A stretch of 64,000 nt of DNA from Prorocentrum cordatum. Its lineage: Eukaryota > Sar > Dinophyceae > Prorocentrales > Prorocentraceae. The translations under genes were made by a program, and so were the position numbers. The stretch covers positions 480,095 through 544,094 of the forward strand of contig CAUYUJ010004280.1 in the NCBI GenBank assembly GCA_963575745.1, given 5' to 3'. Positions 21,841 through 33,124 of the stretch are shown piece after piece (within the stretch, counting starts at the first letter, position 1; the number at the start of each line of letters is the position of its first letter). A model generated the notes under the pieces. That model ran no database searches and was not told the DNA's origin. It was given only the letters and a program-made list of their open reading frames with translations.

Positions 21841-22118
21841 AGAGACATGCAAGGGGCAGAGGCAAGGAGAGTGAGGGGAGGCAGTGGAGGGAGAAGGAAG
21901 GAGGACGCGGGCGCTGTCTCTTCAAATCGAGGACCCAACACCACAGGATGGTGGGGAAAAACACATGGCGTTGCAACATAGATTGTCAAACAAATCAGTG
22001 TGCGCTCTTGCGAGGTCTCAAGAAAACCTATGTTCAGGTCGTGCGCAGTGAGAAGTACCTTGGCATTGCATCGGCAGGCATATTCACCGCGATGCACGGT
22101 GCGAAGTTCTGCCCTTAG

Positions 22119-22430
22119 ATGTTCTTGAAAACGCGGGTTTTGTTGTTCCCCGTTTTCACTGTAGTTTGTTTCTTCTGTTTCGGGAGCCGGTGTTTCTCCG
22201 TGTTGGCCGTCTCGCCGTTTTCGGTTCGTTGTGCGATCCGTTGTCTAATTGTTTTTTCCACTGCCGTTGTGTTTCTGTTTCCCGTTTCTGTCAATGTGTT
22301 TCTGTATTGGGTTGCTGTTTTTTCTGTTTTGGGTTGCCGTTTCTCGCTCGTGTCGGGCCCGGCCAGTGTCGTGTTTGTTCTGTTTTGGGTTGTTTGTGCA
22401 TGTTTCCGTCAACCGCAACACGAAAAGCTG
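22119..22430 (+). repeat. T-rich GTTTCTGTTT-type degenerate repeat
   Basis: Words such as TGTTTCTGTTT, TTTTGGGTTG and GCCGTTTTC recur. The open frame over it encodes a Phe/Val/Cys-rich peptide produced by the repeat. No gene is recognised. Confidence 0.45.
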
Positions 22431-22439
22431 AAAACGGGA

Positions 22440-22900
22440 AAAAGTGCCCCCAGCGTTTTTTTAAGAGCAACTAAGGTTCTGCCTAAGTTTCGGCGGAGAG
22501 CTGGGATCACTCGTCAGCTCGGCCTCGGTCATACAGTACTCGCGCTGCCGTCGCGTTTCGGGTTACGTGTGTGTCGACCTTGTCGGCTTCGGCACCGCCT
22601 GTATCCGAGGCTATGCCTCCTCTCGGCCTCGCTCTGAGGCTCCGCCGCTTCCTCCCTCCTCTTCTCTGCCTAATTCAAGCTTCGCGCGGCCCGCTTAGCT
22701 TCGACCGGAAGAGGTGCGCTCTCGACCCGCGGATCAAAAAAGTTTGTGTCGACCCTTGGCCGAGAGGGGCGTCAAGGAGTCCTGGACGCCGAGGATCCCG
22801 TTTCGGCGGGGGGGGGGGGTCTGCACCCCACGGACCAGTATAATATGGATAAACATATAGACATTGAGAAAGCTTGACGGCCAGTGCGGCCAGCCCTGAA
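22440..22900. other. Spacer without recognised feature
   Basis: Mixed sequence with CTCGGCCTCG-like words and a G run at 22807. Nothing is identified on either strand. Confidence 0.35.
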
Positions 22901-22904
22901 GGGG

Positions 22905-22967
<63 letters not shown>

Positions 22968-23000
22968 GACGAGGACGACGACGACGACGACGACGCTGAC
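22905..23000 (+). repeat. (GAC)n microsatellite
   Basis: Nearly pure GAC. A partial GGCCTCTTGG-type cluster follows at 23005-23110, related to the dispersed repeat family. Confidence 0.85.
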
Positions 23001-23109
23001 GTTCGGGAGCCTTTCTTAGGTCTCTCTTGGAAGCCTCTTGGCCTCTGTTGGGGGGCCCCGTGGGGGACGTCTTGGCGCCGCTTCGGGGAGGCCCCATGGC
23101 CTCTTGGAA

Positions 23110-23520
23110 GCATGCGGGGGATGCGCAGCACCCCGCAACAGCAGATGAGAGTGAGGAGGATGCCTCCGGGGGAGGGTCGGGAGGAGGGGGGGCCCTTGTC
23201 CAGGGGAGTGGGGAGGGGTCTCGAGCTCCCCCGTCCACAGGGAGACCGCCCCCGTGCCCTTCTTGTCCATGGGGGGGACCTTCCAGGGCCCTGGGAACCC
23301 CCCTGGACCCCCTCCCCGCGACCCCCCTCCCCGCGACCCCCACCCCACGGCAGGGAAGGGATCAAAGGGAAGGGGATTCCTTTGCGGATGAAGTGCGACG
23401 TTGTTCGATTTCCGTCTGGCTGGATCGCTGGAGGAGGGGGGCCCCAGGGAAAGGGCGGGAGCGGCGACGGCGAGGACAACGATTTGACAGAAAAACGTCT
23501 CACACACGATGACGGGGTCG
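23110..23520. other. GC-rich spacer
   Basis: Contains GCGACCCCCCTCCCC duplications near 23315-23345. No gene is recognised. Confidence 0.35.
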
Positions 23521-23537
23521 GCGGACCCCCCCCCCCC

Positions 23538-23538
23538 C

Positions 23539-23629
<91 letters not shown>

Positions 23630-23800
23630 ACACGCACACACGCACACACACACACACTCACATACACACAAACACACACATACAAGTACATACATCTACA
23701 CACATATATATATATATATACATACATATATATATGTATGTGTAAAAGTGTGCACAATCATATATATATACACATATGTGTAGATATATAGAGAGAGAGA
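23538..23800 (+). repeat. (CA)n then (TA)n microsatellite
   Basis: CA repeat at 23540-23665, passing into CATA and TATA repeats to 23800, with a short GA run. Confidence 0.9.
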
Positions 23801-23809
23801 CGTGCTGAT

Positions 23810-24250
23810 GCCCTCGACGAGCTGCACCAAAATGAAGTGGAGCACATCTCCTTTGCTCTGAAACCTGTATAGTGTGCCACGGAATCTGGCGAATACTGTG
23901 GTGTCGTTGCATGTTGAGCCTTTTTGCCGCAGCGGCGCGACCGTCATGACGGCGCCACACTGGGTTCGCAGGGAGTGTCGCAACGGCGCCTCGGCTGTCG
24001 TGCACCATGGCCCTTCAGCATTTCTGGCGTACCCCGTGGCCGTGCTTTGCGGGAGGCGCATCCTGTACTGTCGACCGCTCCGCGCACTTTGGACCTGTCC
24101 GGCGCTGGGCCTTGCCGCTTCCAGGGAGCACGGCGCGCCTGCGTTTCCGCACCGAGTAGTCGATGCTTGGCATCGAGCCTCGCCGCCTCCAGAATGCACG
24201 GATGTGAGCACTGGGAGCCGTCCATACCCCGAGCAAAACATATGTAGAGA
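23810..24250. other. Unique spacer, no gene recognised
   Basis: Balanced composition with a + frame starting at 23874 (MPRNLANTVV), but no family resemblance and no SL or splice context. Confidence 0.35.
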
Positions 24251-24261
24251 CAGGGACAGAG

Positions 24262-24418
24262 AAGGAGTGAGGGAGGGAGGGAGGGAGGGAGGGAGGGAGG
24301 GAGGGAGAGAGAGAGAGAGAGAGGGGGGGAGAGGGAGAGAGAGAGAGAGAGCAAGATACATGACTAGAGAGAGAAAGAGAGAGGAGAAAGAGATCGAGAG
24401 AGAGATAGATAGATATAT

Positions 24419-24503
<85 letters not shown>

Positions 24504-24505
24504 GC
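24262..24505 (+). repeat. (GGGA)n, (GA)n and (CAA)n microsatellites
   Basis: (GGGA)n at 24268-24307, (GA)n to about 24400, and (CAA)n at 24420-24502 with about 28 units. Confidence 0.9.
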
Positions 24506-24599
24506 AAGAGAGACAAGTATAGAAAGAGAGGGAGAAGGAGAGAGCGGGAGATACCGTGAACCATTTTTCCTCCTCTTCCTCCTTCTCCAACTGACTGTG

Positions 24600-25350
24600 T
24601 TCCGTCTCCTCCTCCTCATCATCATCATCATCATCATCACCCTCCTCCTCCTCCTCCTCCTCCTCCTGCCCCTCCATGCTCGGAGCAGACATCCTTGCAC
24701 GCCATGCCCCGGGGGGATCCCCGGGGGCCACCTGTCCCAGAGTTGGGCGGGTGCCAGGGGGGCTGCGGTGAGAGCGAGGGAAGGGGAGGGAGGGAGGAAC
24801 AGAGGAGGGACCGAGGAGTGAGGGGGGATGAGCAGAAATATCAGTCGGCGTGACGAGGAAGGCAAAGGAGGAAGAGGAGGACGAGGAGGAGGAGGAGGAG
24901 GAGGAGGAGGAGGAGGAGGAGGAGGAGGAGGAGAAGGAGAAATGACTGGAAAAAGTGGGGCAGGGATGGACGAGAAGAGGGAAGAAGAGATGAGACGTGG
25001 GGGGTGGAGGGAGGAGGGAGGAGGACGAGGAGGAGGGAGGAGAGGAATGAAGAGGAAGGAGAAAGACAAGGAGGAATAGGAGGACGAAGATGAGGACGAT
25101 GAGGACGAGGAGGGAGAAGAGGAAGGATAATGGGAGGAGCAGGAGAGGAGGAGGAGGAGGAGGAGGAGGAGGGAGGAGGAGAGGAGGACAAGGAGCAGAA
25201 GGACGAGGACAGGAGGACGAGGAGCAGGAGCAGGAGGAGGCAGAGGAGGAGGAGGAGGGGGAGGAGGGGGAGGAGGGGGAAGAGCAGAAGGAGGAGGAAG
25301 AGCAGGCTGAAGATCAGGTGGACGAGAACGAGGACGAGCAGGAGTAACGA
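24600..25350 (+). repeat. CTC, CAT and GGA tracts upstream of the last CFAP52 exon
   Basis: CTC/CAT at 24600-24670 and GGA-rich DNA at 24860-25350, with a GC-rich spacer of about 130 bp between them that carries no recognised gene. Confidence 0.75.
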
Positions 25351-25399
25351 GTCAGCGGTCGGATGGCGAGGCTCCAGCAGAAGCGGCGGTCCTGCCGAG

Positions 25400-25438
25400 G
25401 ACGGCTGCGTGCTCGTCTGGAACTTCTTCGAGCTGTGA
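25400..25438 (+). CDS. CFAP52: CFAP52/WDR16-like WD40 protein, last coding exon
   Basis: Twelve codons DGCVLVWNFFEL and a TGA stop close the final WD40 blade. The protein ends a few residues after the WN (WK in animal homologues), as in the family. The acceptor is CCGAG|GACGGC. No SL relic or polyadenylation signal can be assigned here. That both introns remain shows this is the parental-type gene rather than a retrocopy. Confidence 0.75.
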   Translation, partial: DGCVLVWNFFEL

Positions 25439-25504
25439 CGGGCGTCCCTGTCCCCTCGCTCTGGCCGCCTTCCCTGAGAAGGGTGAGCAGCGGAAATCCC
25501 CGTC

Positions 25505-26274
25505 AGAAGAGGAGGAGGAGGAGGAGGATAATGAGGAGGAGGAGGAGGAGGAGAAGGAGGACGAGGAGAAGAAACATCTTCATGCATTGTATGGCAATGA
25601 AAGTTGTATGCAGGAGGGAGGAGGCGAAGGGAAGGTAGGAGGTGTAGAAGAGAGGAGAGGAGGAAGGGCAGCAGCAGGGGGACGACCAGGAGGCCAGGGG
25701 TATCAGATGTCTCCCCCTCCTCCTTCACCCCCTTTGCTCCCTCCTCTCCCCCCCCTCCTCCTCCTCCTCTCCCCCCCCTCCTTTTCCCCTCCCCCCCCTT
25801 TCCTCCTCCTCTTCCCCCTCCTCCTTCACCCCCTTGCTCCCGCCTCTCCCCCCCCTTCCTCCTCTTCCCCTCCCACCTCCCGCCCCCTCTCGCCTGTTTC
25901 TCCCCCTGTTGACCCCGCCGGACCACGACTCGGGCCTCGGGCAGCCGCTCGGGGCACGACTCCGGCAGTCCCGGAACGCCCTCGACGGGGTGCAGCTGCC
26001 TGAGACCACTCCAGGCTCAGAACATGTTTGAAATTTCCCAGCAACAGTCAGAAACCATCTGACACGACCATCCTGCCCTTCCCCCTTCCCCCATTCCCAC
26101 CTCGCCGCTTCCCGCTCTCGCCCTCTCCTCTCCCCTCCGCCCATCCCCTTCTCTCTCCATCCTCTCTTCTCTCTCTCTCTCTCTCTCTCCCTCTCTCTCT
26201 TTCTCTCCCTCCCTCTCTCTTTCTTTCTTTTTTTTTCTCTCTCTCTCTCTCTCTCCATCTCTCTCTCTCACACA

Positions 26275-26307
<33 letters not shown>

Positions 26308-27720
26308 CGGGAAGACTTGCCCTGAAAACCACAGGAGACGTCAGACCATCTTCAATCCCACCCACCCACTAGCCGCCTCCTGCCCTCCCCTCTCCCCCCC
26401 CCTCCTCGCCTCCTCCCCTCCCGCCTCCTCCTTCCCTCCTCCCCCGTGCCCTCCAATACCTTATCCCCGTCGTCGTCTTGTTTGTCGTCCTCGCCGGCGT
26501 CGTTCGTCTTCGTCTTGGCCGTCGTCGTCGGTGGCCTTTTCTTTTTCTGGACCTCGTGCCCCTCTGCGGGCGCCTGCGTGGACTACCTAGAACCCTAGAG
26601 CCCTCCCTCATCCCTCCCCTTCTCCAGACATGTGATTTGTTCTGCAGCACGGGCCCCCAGAGGTCTGTACCACCCCTTCTCCAGGACCAGTTTTGTCGTC
26701 CCGGGTCGCTTTCTGACAGTCCTCTGACCCGGCAAGGTAATCGCGACGTTGTGACGACGTGAGGGGTTTTGGGCTGCCTTCGCTTATTCCCTCTCGCCCT
26801 CCCCGTCTCCCTCCCCTCCCCCCCCTTCTGCCCCCCCCCCCCTCCCCCTCCTCTCCTCCTGCACCTCCCTTCCCCTCCCCTCCCCCTCCTTGCCTCCTCC
26901 CGCCCTTCCGCCCCCCCTCCCTTCCCCTCCCCTCCTGCCCTCCAGCTCCCCCCCCCGCACCCTCCCCCTTCCTCTCCCTCCCGCCCTCCCCAGCCCGGCC
27001 TCCTGCCCCTGCCCGCCCCCCTCCCCCGCCGACCCCCCCCCTGCTGGAGGAGGGCGGCGGCGACCTGGCCTGCGCGGTGGGCGGCGCCCTTGCCGCCCGC
27101 CCCGCCCCTCCCCCCCCCCACGCGCCCCTTGCTTCGGGCCGCGCGGTCGGTCGCCCGCCCTGGGGGCCAGAGGGGGGCTCCGCCTCCCTCTTCTCTCTCC
27201 CTGCCTCCCTCATCCGTCCATTTCCTCCTCGTTCTCCTTCCTTCCCTCCTCCTCCTCCTCCTTTTCCGACTCTTCTTCCTCCAACTCCTCCTCCTTCTTT
27301 CCTTCTTCCCTCCCTTCCTTCCTTCCTTCCTTCCTACCTTCTGTCCTTCCTTCCCTCCGTCCGTCAATCCTCCGTTTCGCGTTCCTCCTCCTCCCTCCTC
27401 CTTCCCTTCCTTCTTTCCTTTCTTCTTCTTTCTTCGTCGTCGTCCTCATTCTGGAAGGGGGAGTCGGGTAGGAGGAGGGAGGAAGGAGGTGGAGGGATGG
27501 AGGGAGGGAGGGAGGGAGGGAGGGAGGGAGGAAGGGAGGGAGGGACGGATGATGCGGAGGAGGAGCAGGAAGAGAAGGAGGAGGAGGAGGAGGAGGAGAA
27601 GGAGGAGGAGAAGGAGGAGGAGGAGGGGGAGGAGGAGGAGGAGGAGGAGGAGGAGGAGGAGGCGGAGGAGGAGGAGGAGCAGGACGTAGAGGACGAGGGA
27701 GAGAGGGAGGGTGGGTGAGG
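25505..27720. repeat. GGA, CCT, CT and GGGA simple-sequence region
   Basis: GGA at 25508-25575; CCT-rich at 25700-25905; (CT)n at 26165-26305; CCT/CCCT-rich at 26365-27460 with GC-rich gaps; (GGGA)n at 27495-27545; (GGA)n at 27555-27690. The gap 26640-26735 is bounded by CTGCAG| and AAG|GTAATC, an exon-like pair, but its frames show no family. Nothing else is recognised. Confidence 0.65.
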
Positions 27721-27729
27721 GAGGACGGT

Positions 27730-28290
27730 AGAGGGTGTGACAAAAGGCGTAGGGGGAGGAGGATGAGGAGAAAGGAGGTGGATTTGAGGAGGCGAAGGGG
27801 AGGAGAGAGGTCGCGAACACCCTGACGGTGCACAATCCGTCGGATAGCGCACTGGCTGAGGAGGAGGAGGGGAAGGAGGAATTGTTCCCGGGCAGTTGTG
27901 GGCCAGCGGAGCAGCCAAACAGTCGCCCGGCAGGCCAGAAACGACCGAAGTCGGCTGGAACGAGAGGAGGAGGAAGAGGACCAGTCCAGTCCATTCCAGT
28001 CCATTCCACTCCAATGCGCTTATCCCGAAATGCGGCGAGCGCAGCAGCGAGACCATGCTGGAAGACGGAAGACGCGCCGACGAGAAGTTCCTCGATATGG
28101 AACACCACACATCAACATTTCAAACAGCGAAAGTGATAGTTGCGCGTTAGATGCGGGATGACGTTGCCAGGGGAGACGCGGGGACGGTACAAGTTCGCAG
28201 TGCGTAGATGATCGTAGATGTAGAGAGGCATTGTCAAGAGGAGAGGCAGGAGTGAAGGGAGGACGAGGAGGTGGAGGAGGAAGATGCCCC
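27730..28290. other. Spacer without recognised gene
   Basis: G/A-rich with a CCAGTCCATT duplication near 27983-28010. No homology is seen in either strand. Confidence 0.35.
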
Positions 28291-28311
28291 AAAGGGACCT
28301 GTAGGGTACAT

Positions 28312-28473
28312 GGCAGTTTTTAATACATGCTCCGCGTGCGGATCATGTATTGACAATGCAGCGATTTAGAATTAAAAACAACGATGAATTCATGCATACG
28401 TTTATTCCGAAATAAATCATGTAATCATGTACCAAAAATCCGATTTAAAATATCCAATTTACTAAAAACTGCC
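28312..28473. mobile_element. AT-rich 162-bp TIR element with 7-bp flanking repeat
   Basis: It starts GGCAGTTTTTA and ends TAAAAACTGCC, a perfect 11-bp inverted repeat. CTGTAGG stands directly after the right end (28474-28480) and again six bases before the left end (28299-28305), a possible target duplication. The interior is AT-rich in an otherwise GC-rich region and does not code. Confidence 0.6.
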
Positions 28474-28629
28474 CTGTAGGATGACCCTTGGCCCCCCCCC
28501 CTGGGAGGCTCTCCTCTACCTCCACCTCCGCCGCCTCCCCTTCGTCCCCCATCCCCCATCCCATTCCCTTATGACAGCCAGCCCTTCGTCGTTCCACCAG
28601 ACCTGTTTGTAGGTCGGGCTGTGCGTTTC

Positions 28630-28970
28630 ATTTCCAACACAGAGATGGAGGGCCGGTCGTCGTAAAAATACGAATCTTGCCTCAGCGCCGCGCACTTTAT
28701 TTTTTGTCTGCCAACTGTTACATGGATGAAGTGCCGCTCGTTCTCAGCGCCGCGTACATTCATTGCCAAATTTTCCAACCGCGTGTTGTCCAAGTTCCAA
28801 CCGCTACGAGGACGGAAAGCGGCTCGATGAGAAACACGTCTTATCGTTGCAGATTTCCTCAGTTCAGATGTTCCGAAATTCAGATTGCGCATCATTTACA
28901 AGTATGGAGGGCAGCACATTCTCAAAAAGGGGCATCGCTTGAGACCCCCCGCAAGTTGCATTACCAGATT
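28630..28970 (+). repeat. Diverged copies of the 83-bp repeat family
   Basis: CAGCGCCGCGCACTTTATTT at 28683, CAGCGCCGCGTACATTCATT at 28746 and TCTCAAAAAGGGGCATCGCT at 28919 match the unit at 33125-33475. Confidence 0.5.
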
Positions 28971-29089
28971 CTTCAGCACCTTCACGAATGGAGAACAGAT
29001 CCTCACCACAATACTCAACGCTTCGCGTATCCCGACCAACTGGCTGCAGGTGTCCTTTCTCCGCGGCCATCCTGGGCGCCCCTGAGGTT

Positions 29090-31725
29090 GGCCTGCTATC
29101 CCCTTCCAGTTCGGGTTGCCCCTGGGTTCTTGGGCCTGCGACCCGCCTGAGTCTGCTGCCTCCGCCCGCTCGGGGTTGACGGACGCTTGCTCCTCCTCCA
29201 CGTCGCCTCCCCCAGGGTCGGCTTGTACCCCTGGCTTTGGCGCCGCCGCCTCCAGCACAGGGAGTGGCCTTTTCCGCTGGCTCGTCGCCTTCGCTGCTCC
29301 TGTGTTGCCCTGGCGACGCTTCTCCTGCTCCCCCCCGCTATGGTGGCACTTCCGCCGCTGGCACGCTCAGGCTCTTGGCGATCCGGACCCCTTCCGTTGA
29401 GCGCCTGCACGCCTGTTCGTCGTCCTCTTCGGCTGCGTCACGGTGGTCTTCGAGTTCGTCGGTTTCTTGCTCATCGCCTTTTTGGCGCTGCACGTCGACC
29501 TGGAGCCCTTCCTGGTCCTCCGCGTTTTCTGGGCCGCAGCGTAGTTCGTTCCTGTGCGCTCGGTGCGTCATTTAGGCCGTTGGTGCGTAATTTAGGCCGT
29601 TGCATTGCTGCTTCGTTCTGACGGCGCGCGGCTGTACCGCTTGCGTTCGCGACAAAAAAATCCCCACCAGCCCATCTAGGAACGATGCCTAGGGGAGCTG
29701 GTTATCGGGGGAGCGTGGCATCATGTCGACACCTATGGGAGCCTGATTGAATTAGGGGCCTCTTGGAAGCCTCACGGAGTCGCTTGGCGTGTTTGCCTAC
29801 CTCTGAGGGCGTCTTGGGGGCCTCTTGAAGAATCTTGCGGGGGCGTCTTGGGGCCTCTGCATCCTGGGGCCTCTGGGGCCTTTCTTAGGGCCCTCTTCGG
29901 AGCCTTCTTGGGACAATCTGGGAAGATATCGATAAAAGACAGGGCGGGTCCCGATTAGGGTTCCCTTCTGGAGCCCCGAAGGTCTTTTTGTTGGGGCGCT
30001 CGTGGGCGTTCTTGGGGCAATATTGGGGCCCTATTGTGCCCCTCTTGTGGCCCTCTTGGGCCATCTTGGAGCCACCAGAAACTAGAATATGAGAAGGCAA
30101 CAAACGGTTGACTTCCCGTAGGTTTTGGAAGGATGTTGACCTCTTACGGGCATATTGGGGAAGCATTGAAGCTATTTGGGCCCGCCTTGGAACGGTCTTG
30201 GGAATTCTTGGAGTATGTTTGAAGCCATCTAGAGCAACCTCGCGCTATCTTGAACCATTTTGGAGGCTATCTTGGGTGATCTGGGGCCCTCTTGGACTCA
30301 TTTTGACTGGTCTTGGGCCCTTTGACCGGTCGCCGGCCCCCCGTCCAGGCCGTGGGGGAGGGGGTAGAGGGAGGGGTCAAATCCCAGTGGGGGCGCCGCA
30401 AGCTGTCTCGCTTATTCCCACCCGCCCTCCCACGACAAAATAGCGCCCGAGTCTCAGCATAACCAGGGGCCGCCATCGACAAACATCGATAACCAATGCA
30501 GACGCCGGCCAGGTACGCGAAGCCCGCGAGGTGCGCCGCATGTCAGGCGCGCCACATTGAGCAGTATGTCGACCCCCTTACCATCCCTGTGAATAGCCAT
30601 GCTAAGTCACGGCGGGCTTGCCAGCAATGTGTATTGCGTGTGGGTGTGCGCCCGCGCACACTTTGAAACATTGTTCTTGGCAGGGGTGGTGGGCCTGCAC
30701 GCAGCAGGCATTCTGCCGCCCCCCCCTCCCGCCGTCCCCGACAGAGTGCAGCTGGCATGCGGTTCGAAAGGGGCGGTGGGCCTGCAAACGGCAGGCACCA
30801 GGCCGCCCCCCCGCCGCCCCTGTCAAGAGCCATGCGGCGTGACGCATGGGCGGCCGATGCCGCTTCGACCACTCCCCCCAGGCCCAAGGGCAGGCCGGGG
30901 AAGGGCGAGGCCGGCGAGGGTCGAGGCCCCAAGGGAGGGCGGAAGGGGGGACCCGCGGAGGAGCACGGTACGGCCCCCCTCTGGGTGGCGCGACCCTGGT
31001 GTAGGGGCGCGCACCCCCCGAATCACTGTTGTGCCATCGGCTACGCGGGGACGGCGAACGCCCCGACCGCGGAGTTGCCACGGCGCCTGCGCCAGCGAGC
31101 CGTTCGAGCGGATCCGTCGACCGACGAGGATCAGCTGGGGTTTTCCGTGCGCCCACCCCCGAAGCCCTCTTCCCGAAAGCAAGCGTCCTCAGAAAGTCGT
31201 CGGCGCCCGCGCATGGTCCAGATGCTGGTGCAACGGGCACTTCGTATTGCGTTTGTGAGGGACGGCGGGGGTGCTTGCACTGCACGCCGCAGGCGATGAC
31301 CAGCCCCACCGCCGCCCCCGCCAAAAACGAGTGCAGAGGGGATGGGGAGTGACCGCGGCGCGCCCGCACATGGTCCAGATGCTGGTGCACAGCATATTTT
31401 GCATTGTCTTGGCCAGGGATGGTCGGGGTGTTGGTATGAACACAGCAGGCACTCTGCCGGCACCCCCGCCGTCCTTTTCAAAAACCCATGTGAAGTGATC
31501 GTGGGGCGTCCGCGCATAATCCAGACGTTGGTGCAAACTGCACTTCGTGCTGTTTTTGACAGGGATGGCGTGGGGAGGGGGGTGTTGGCATTGGCCTGGG
31601 TTTGTCGCTTGTCGGGAGGGGGAGGCAGCGTAGATTGACAAAGAGCAGTGGTAAAATCGTCCCCGGAGAGGGAAAATGGGTTTGGACGAGGAAGCGCCCT
31701 AAACCACCTACGCCCTAAAGGGTTG
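29090..31725 (+). repeat. Compound dispersed repeat, copy B, split by a minisatellite
   Basis: The head (29090-29640) shares TTGGCGATCCGGA, TTCCGTTGAGCGCC and CTGCACGTCGACC with copy A. The boundary GACAAAAAAATCCCCACCAG follows at 29650, and clusters of CCTCTTGG words lie at 29755-30070 and 30160-30320 around the core at 30080-30130. The tail AAACCACCTACGCCC stands at 31702, after the minisatellite of 30650-31600. Frame 29413-29544 ends with LHVDLEPFLVLRVFWAAA, aligned with copy A. Confidence 0.55.
30650..31600 (+). repeat. Minisatellite of about 145-165 bp
   Basis: ATGGTCCAGATGCTGGTGCA occurs near 31213 and 31369, with a variant near 31518. GCAGCAGGCAYTCTGCCG occurs near 30700 and 31445. 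30880-31190 is less regular. Frames over it show no family. Confidence 0.55.
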
Positions 31726-31899
31726 GTGCGATTGGGCTATCGCTGGACACATCCTGGGACGTTCTCACCTTACCTGTATGTTTTTTGTGTAAGGCAACTT
31801 CCACGGATAAGGGGAGTACCAGGGCGATTTGTGAGGAGGGGGCTTTGGACTGGAGCGTGCACTGCAGCATCATTTGCGCATCTTGGGTATACTCGGGCC

Positions 31900-32701
31900 C
31901 TTCTGCTCCTCATCCTCTTCCTCCTCGTTCCATCCTTCCCCCGTCCTCCCTCGCTCTTCCTCCTACCTTCCATTATTCGTTCCCTCTTTCCTCTTCTTTT
32001 CCTTCCTTCCTTCCTTCCTTCCTTCCTCCTCCTCCTCCTCCTCCTCCTCCTCCTCCTCCATTTCCTCCTCCTCCTCCTCCTCCTCCTCTTCCTCCTCCTC
32101 CTCCTCCTCCTCCTCCTCCTCCTCCCCTTCCCCCTCCCCTTCCCCCTCCCCACCACCACCACCACCACCACCACCACCACCACCACCACCACCACTACCA
32201 CGGACCACCACCATCTCTTCCATCCTTTTTCCCCTCCTTCCTTCTTCCTCCTTCCTCCTCCTCCTCGTCCATCCTTCCTTCCTTCCTTCCCTCCTCCTCC
32301 TCCTCCTCCTCCTCCTCCTCCTCCTCCTCCTCTTCCATCCTTCCTTCCCTCCTCCTCCCGTTCCTCCTCGTGGCCCGGAGGCCCCCCAAGCAGGCCCCCC
32401 GGGGGCGGCCCACCGACCCCGCGGGCCTCCGCCGCATCGCCGGCCCGCGGGACGCACTGCCGCGGCGCGCCGGGGGGGCGGCGAAAGCGCCGCGGCGCGC
32501 CGGCTGGCCAGCGGGCGCTCGGAGCACCGCCGCGGCCGCCGCCGCTGCCGCCGCCACCGCTGCCGCCGCCGCCGCTGCCGCCGCCGCCGCCGCTGCTGCC
32601 GCCGCCGCTGCTGCGCTCGGAGCGCCGCTGCCGCCGCCGCCGCCAGTGGTCCTGGCGCCGCCGCAGCCGCTGCCGCAGCTGCCGCTGCCGCCGCCGCTGC
32701 C

Positions 32702-32738
<37 letters not shown>

Positions 32739-32760
32739 TGCCGCGCCGCCGCCGCCCTCC
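31900..32760 (+). repeat. CTC, CCA, CCTT and GCC microsatellite region
   Basis: CCTT at 32000-32024; CTC at 32025-32130; CCA at 32148-32200; CTC at 32292-32335; GCC/GCT at 32528-32755. The GC-rich gap 32360-32525 has no recognised gene. The tract starts beside GCATCTTGGGTATACTCGGG, a word also seen before CTC tracts at 14305 and 33625. Confidence 0.8.
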
Positions 32761-32764
32761 ATTG

Positions 32765-32935
32765 CGATCCCGGCGATGCAAGTTTGTTACGGCGGGCGTT
32801 TTCGCCCAGGGGACCCTCAGAGATCGATCCGCCTCGAAAAATGGAGCAGGAAGATGGGGTCTAAGGCTCCAGCCGTGAGTTCTTACGATGTTTCAAGTTT
32901 TCTCGTCGTCGGATCTCAGGGTACGCCTCCATCTC
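32765..32935 (+). repeat. Dispersed repeat, copy 1 of three
   Basis: Shares GGCGTTTTCGCCCAG, a GATGGRRTCTARGGCTC word, ACGATGTT and TCGGATCTCAGGG with 42885-43025; part of it recurs at 42760-42870. Confidence 0.55.
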
Positions 32936-33124
32936 CTCCTCTTCCTCCGCCTCCGCCTCCGTCTCCTCCTCCTCCTCCGCCTCCTCCTCCTCCTTCTTCG
33001 CCGCCGCCGCTGCTAGTGATCCACCTCCTCCGCCTCTGCCAGTGGTCCTCCTCCTCCGCCTCCGCCTCCACGGGCGTTTCGCCTGAGACTTCCTATGACT
33101 GTGAAGCTTGAAAGATGACAACAG

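Larger units (their letters stand above)
15227..25399 (+). other. CFAP52: CFAP52-like gene, last intron of about 10.2 kb
   Basis: The borders are AAG|GACCGG and CCGAG|GACGGC, so the sequence AGGAC occurs at both ends and the exact cut could slide by a few bases. The content is repeats listed separately. The 3' end is G/A-rich (GGA tracts), with only a poor pyrimidine tract before the acceptor. Confidence 0.65.

Noticed and set aside
22119-22637. 172-codon membrane protein
   Set aside because: The Phe/Val/Cys richness follows from repeated GTTTCTGTTT words. There is no SL, splice or family evidence.
26648-26735. Internal exon bounded by CTGCAG and AAG|GTAATC
   Set aside because: The borders are good, but one frame has a stop, and the remaining peptide is Pro/Ser-rich with no family. 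The acceptor also lacks the AG|G form.
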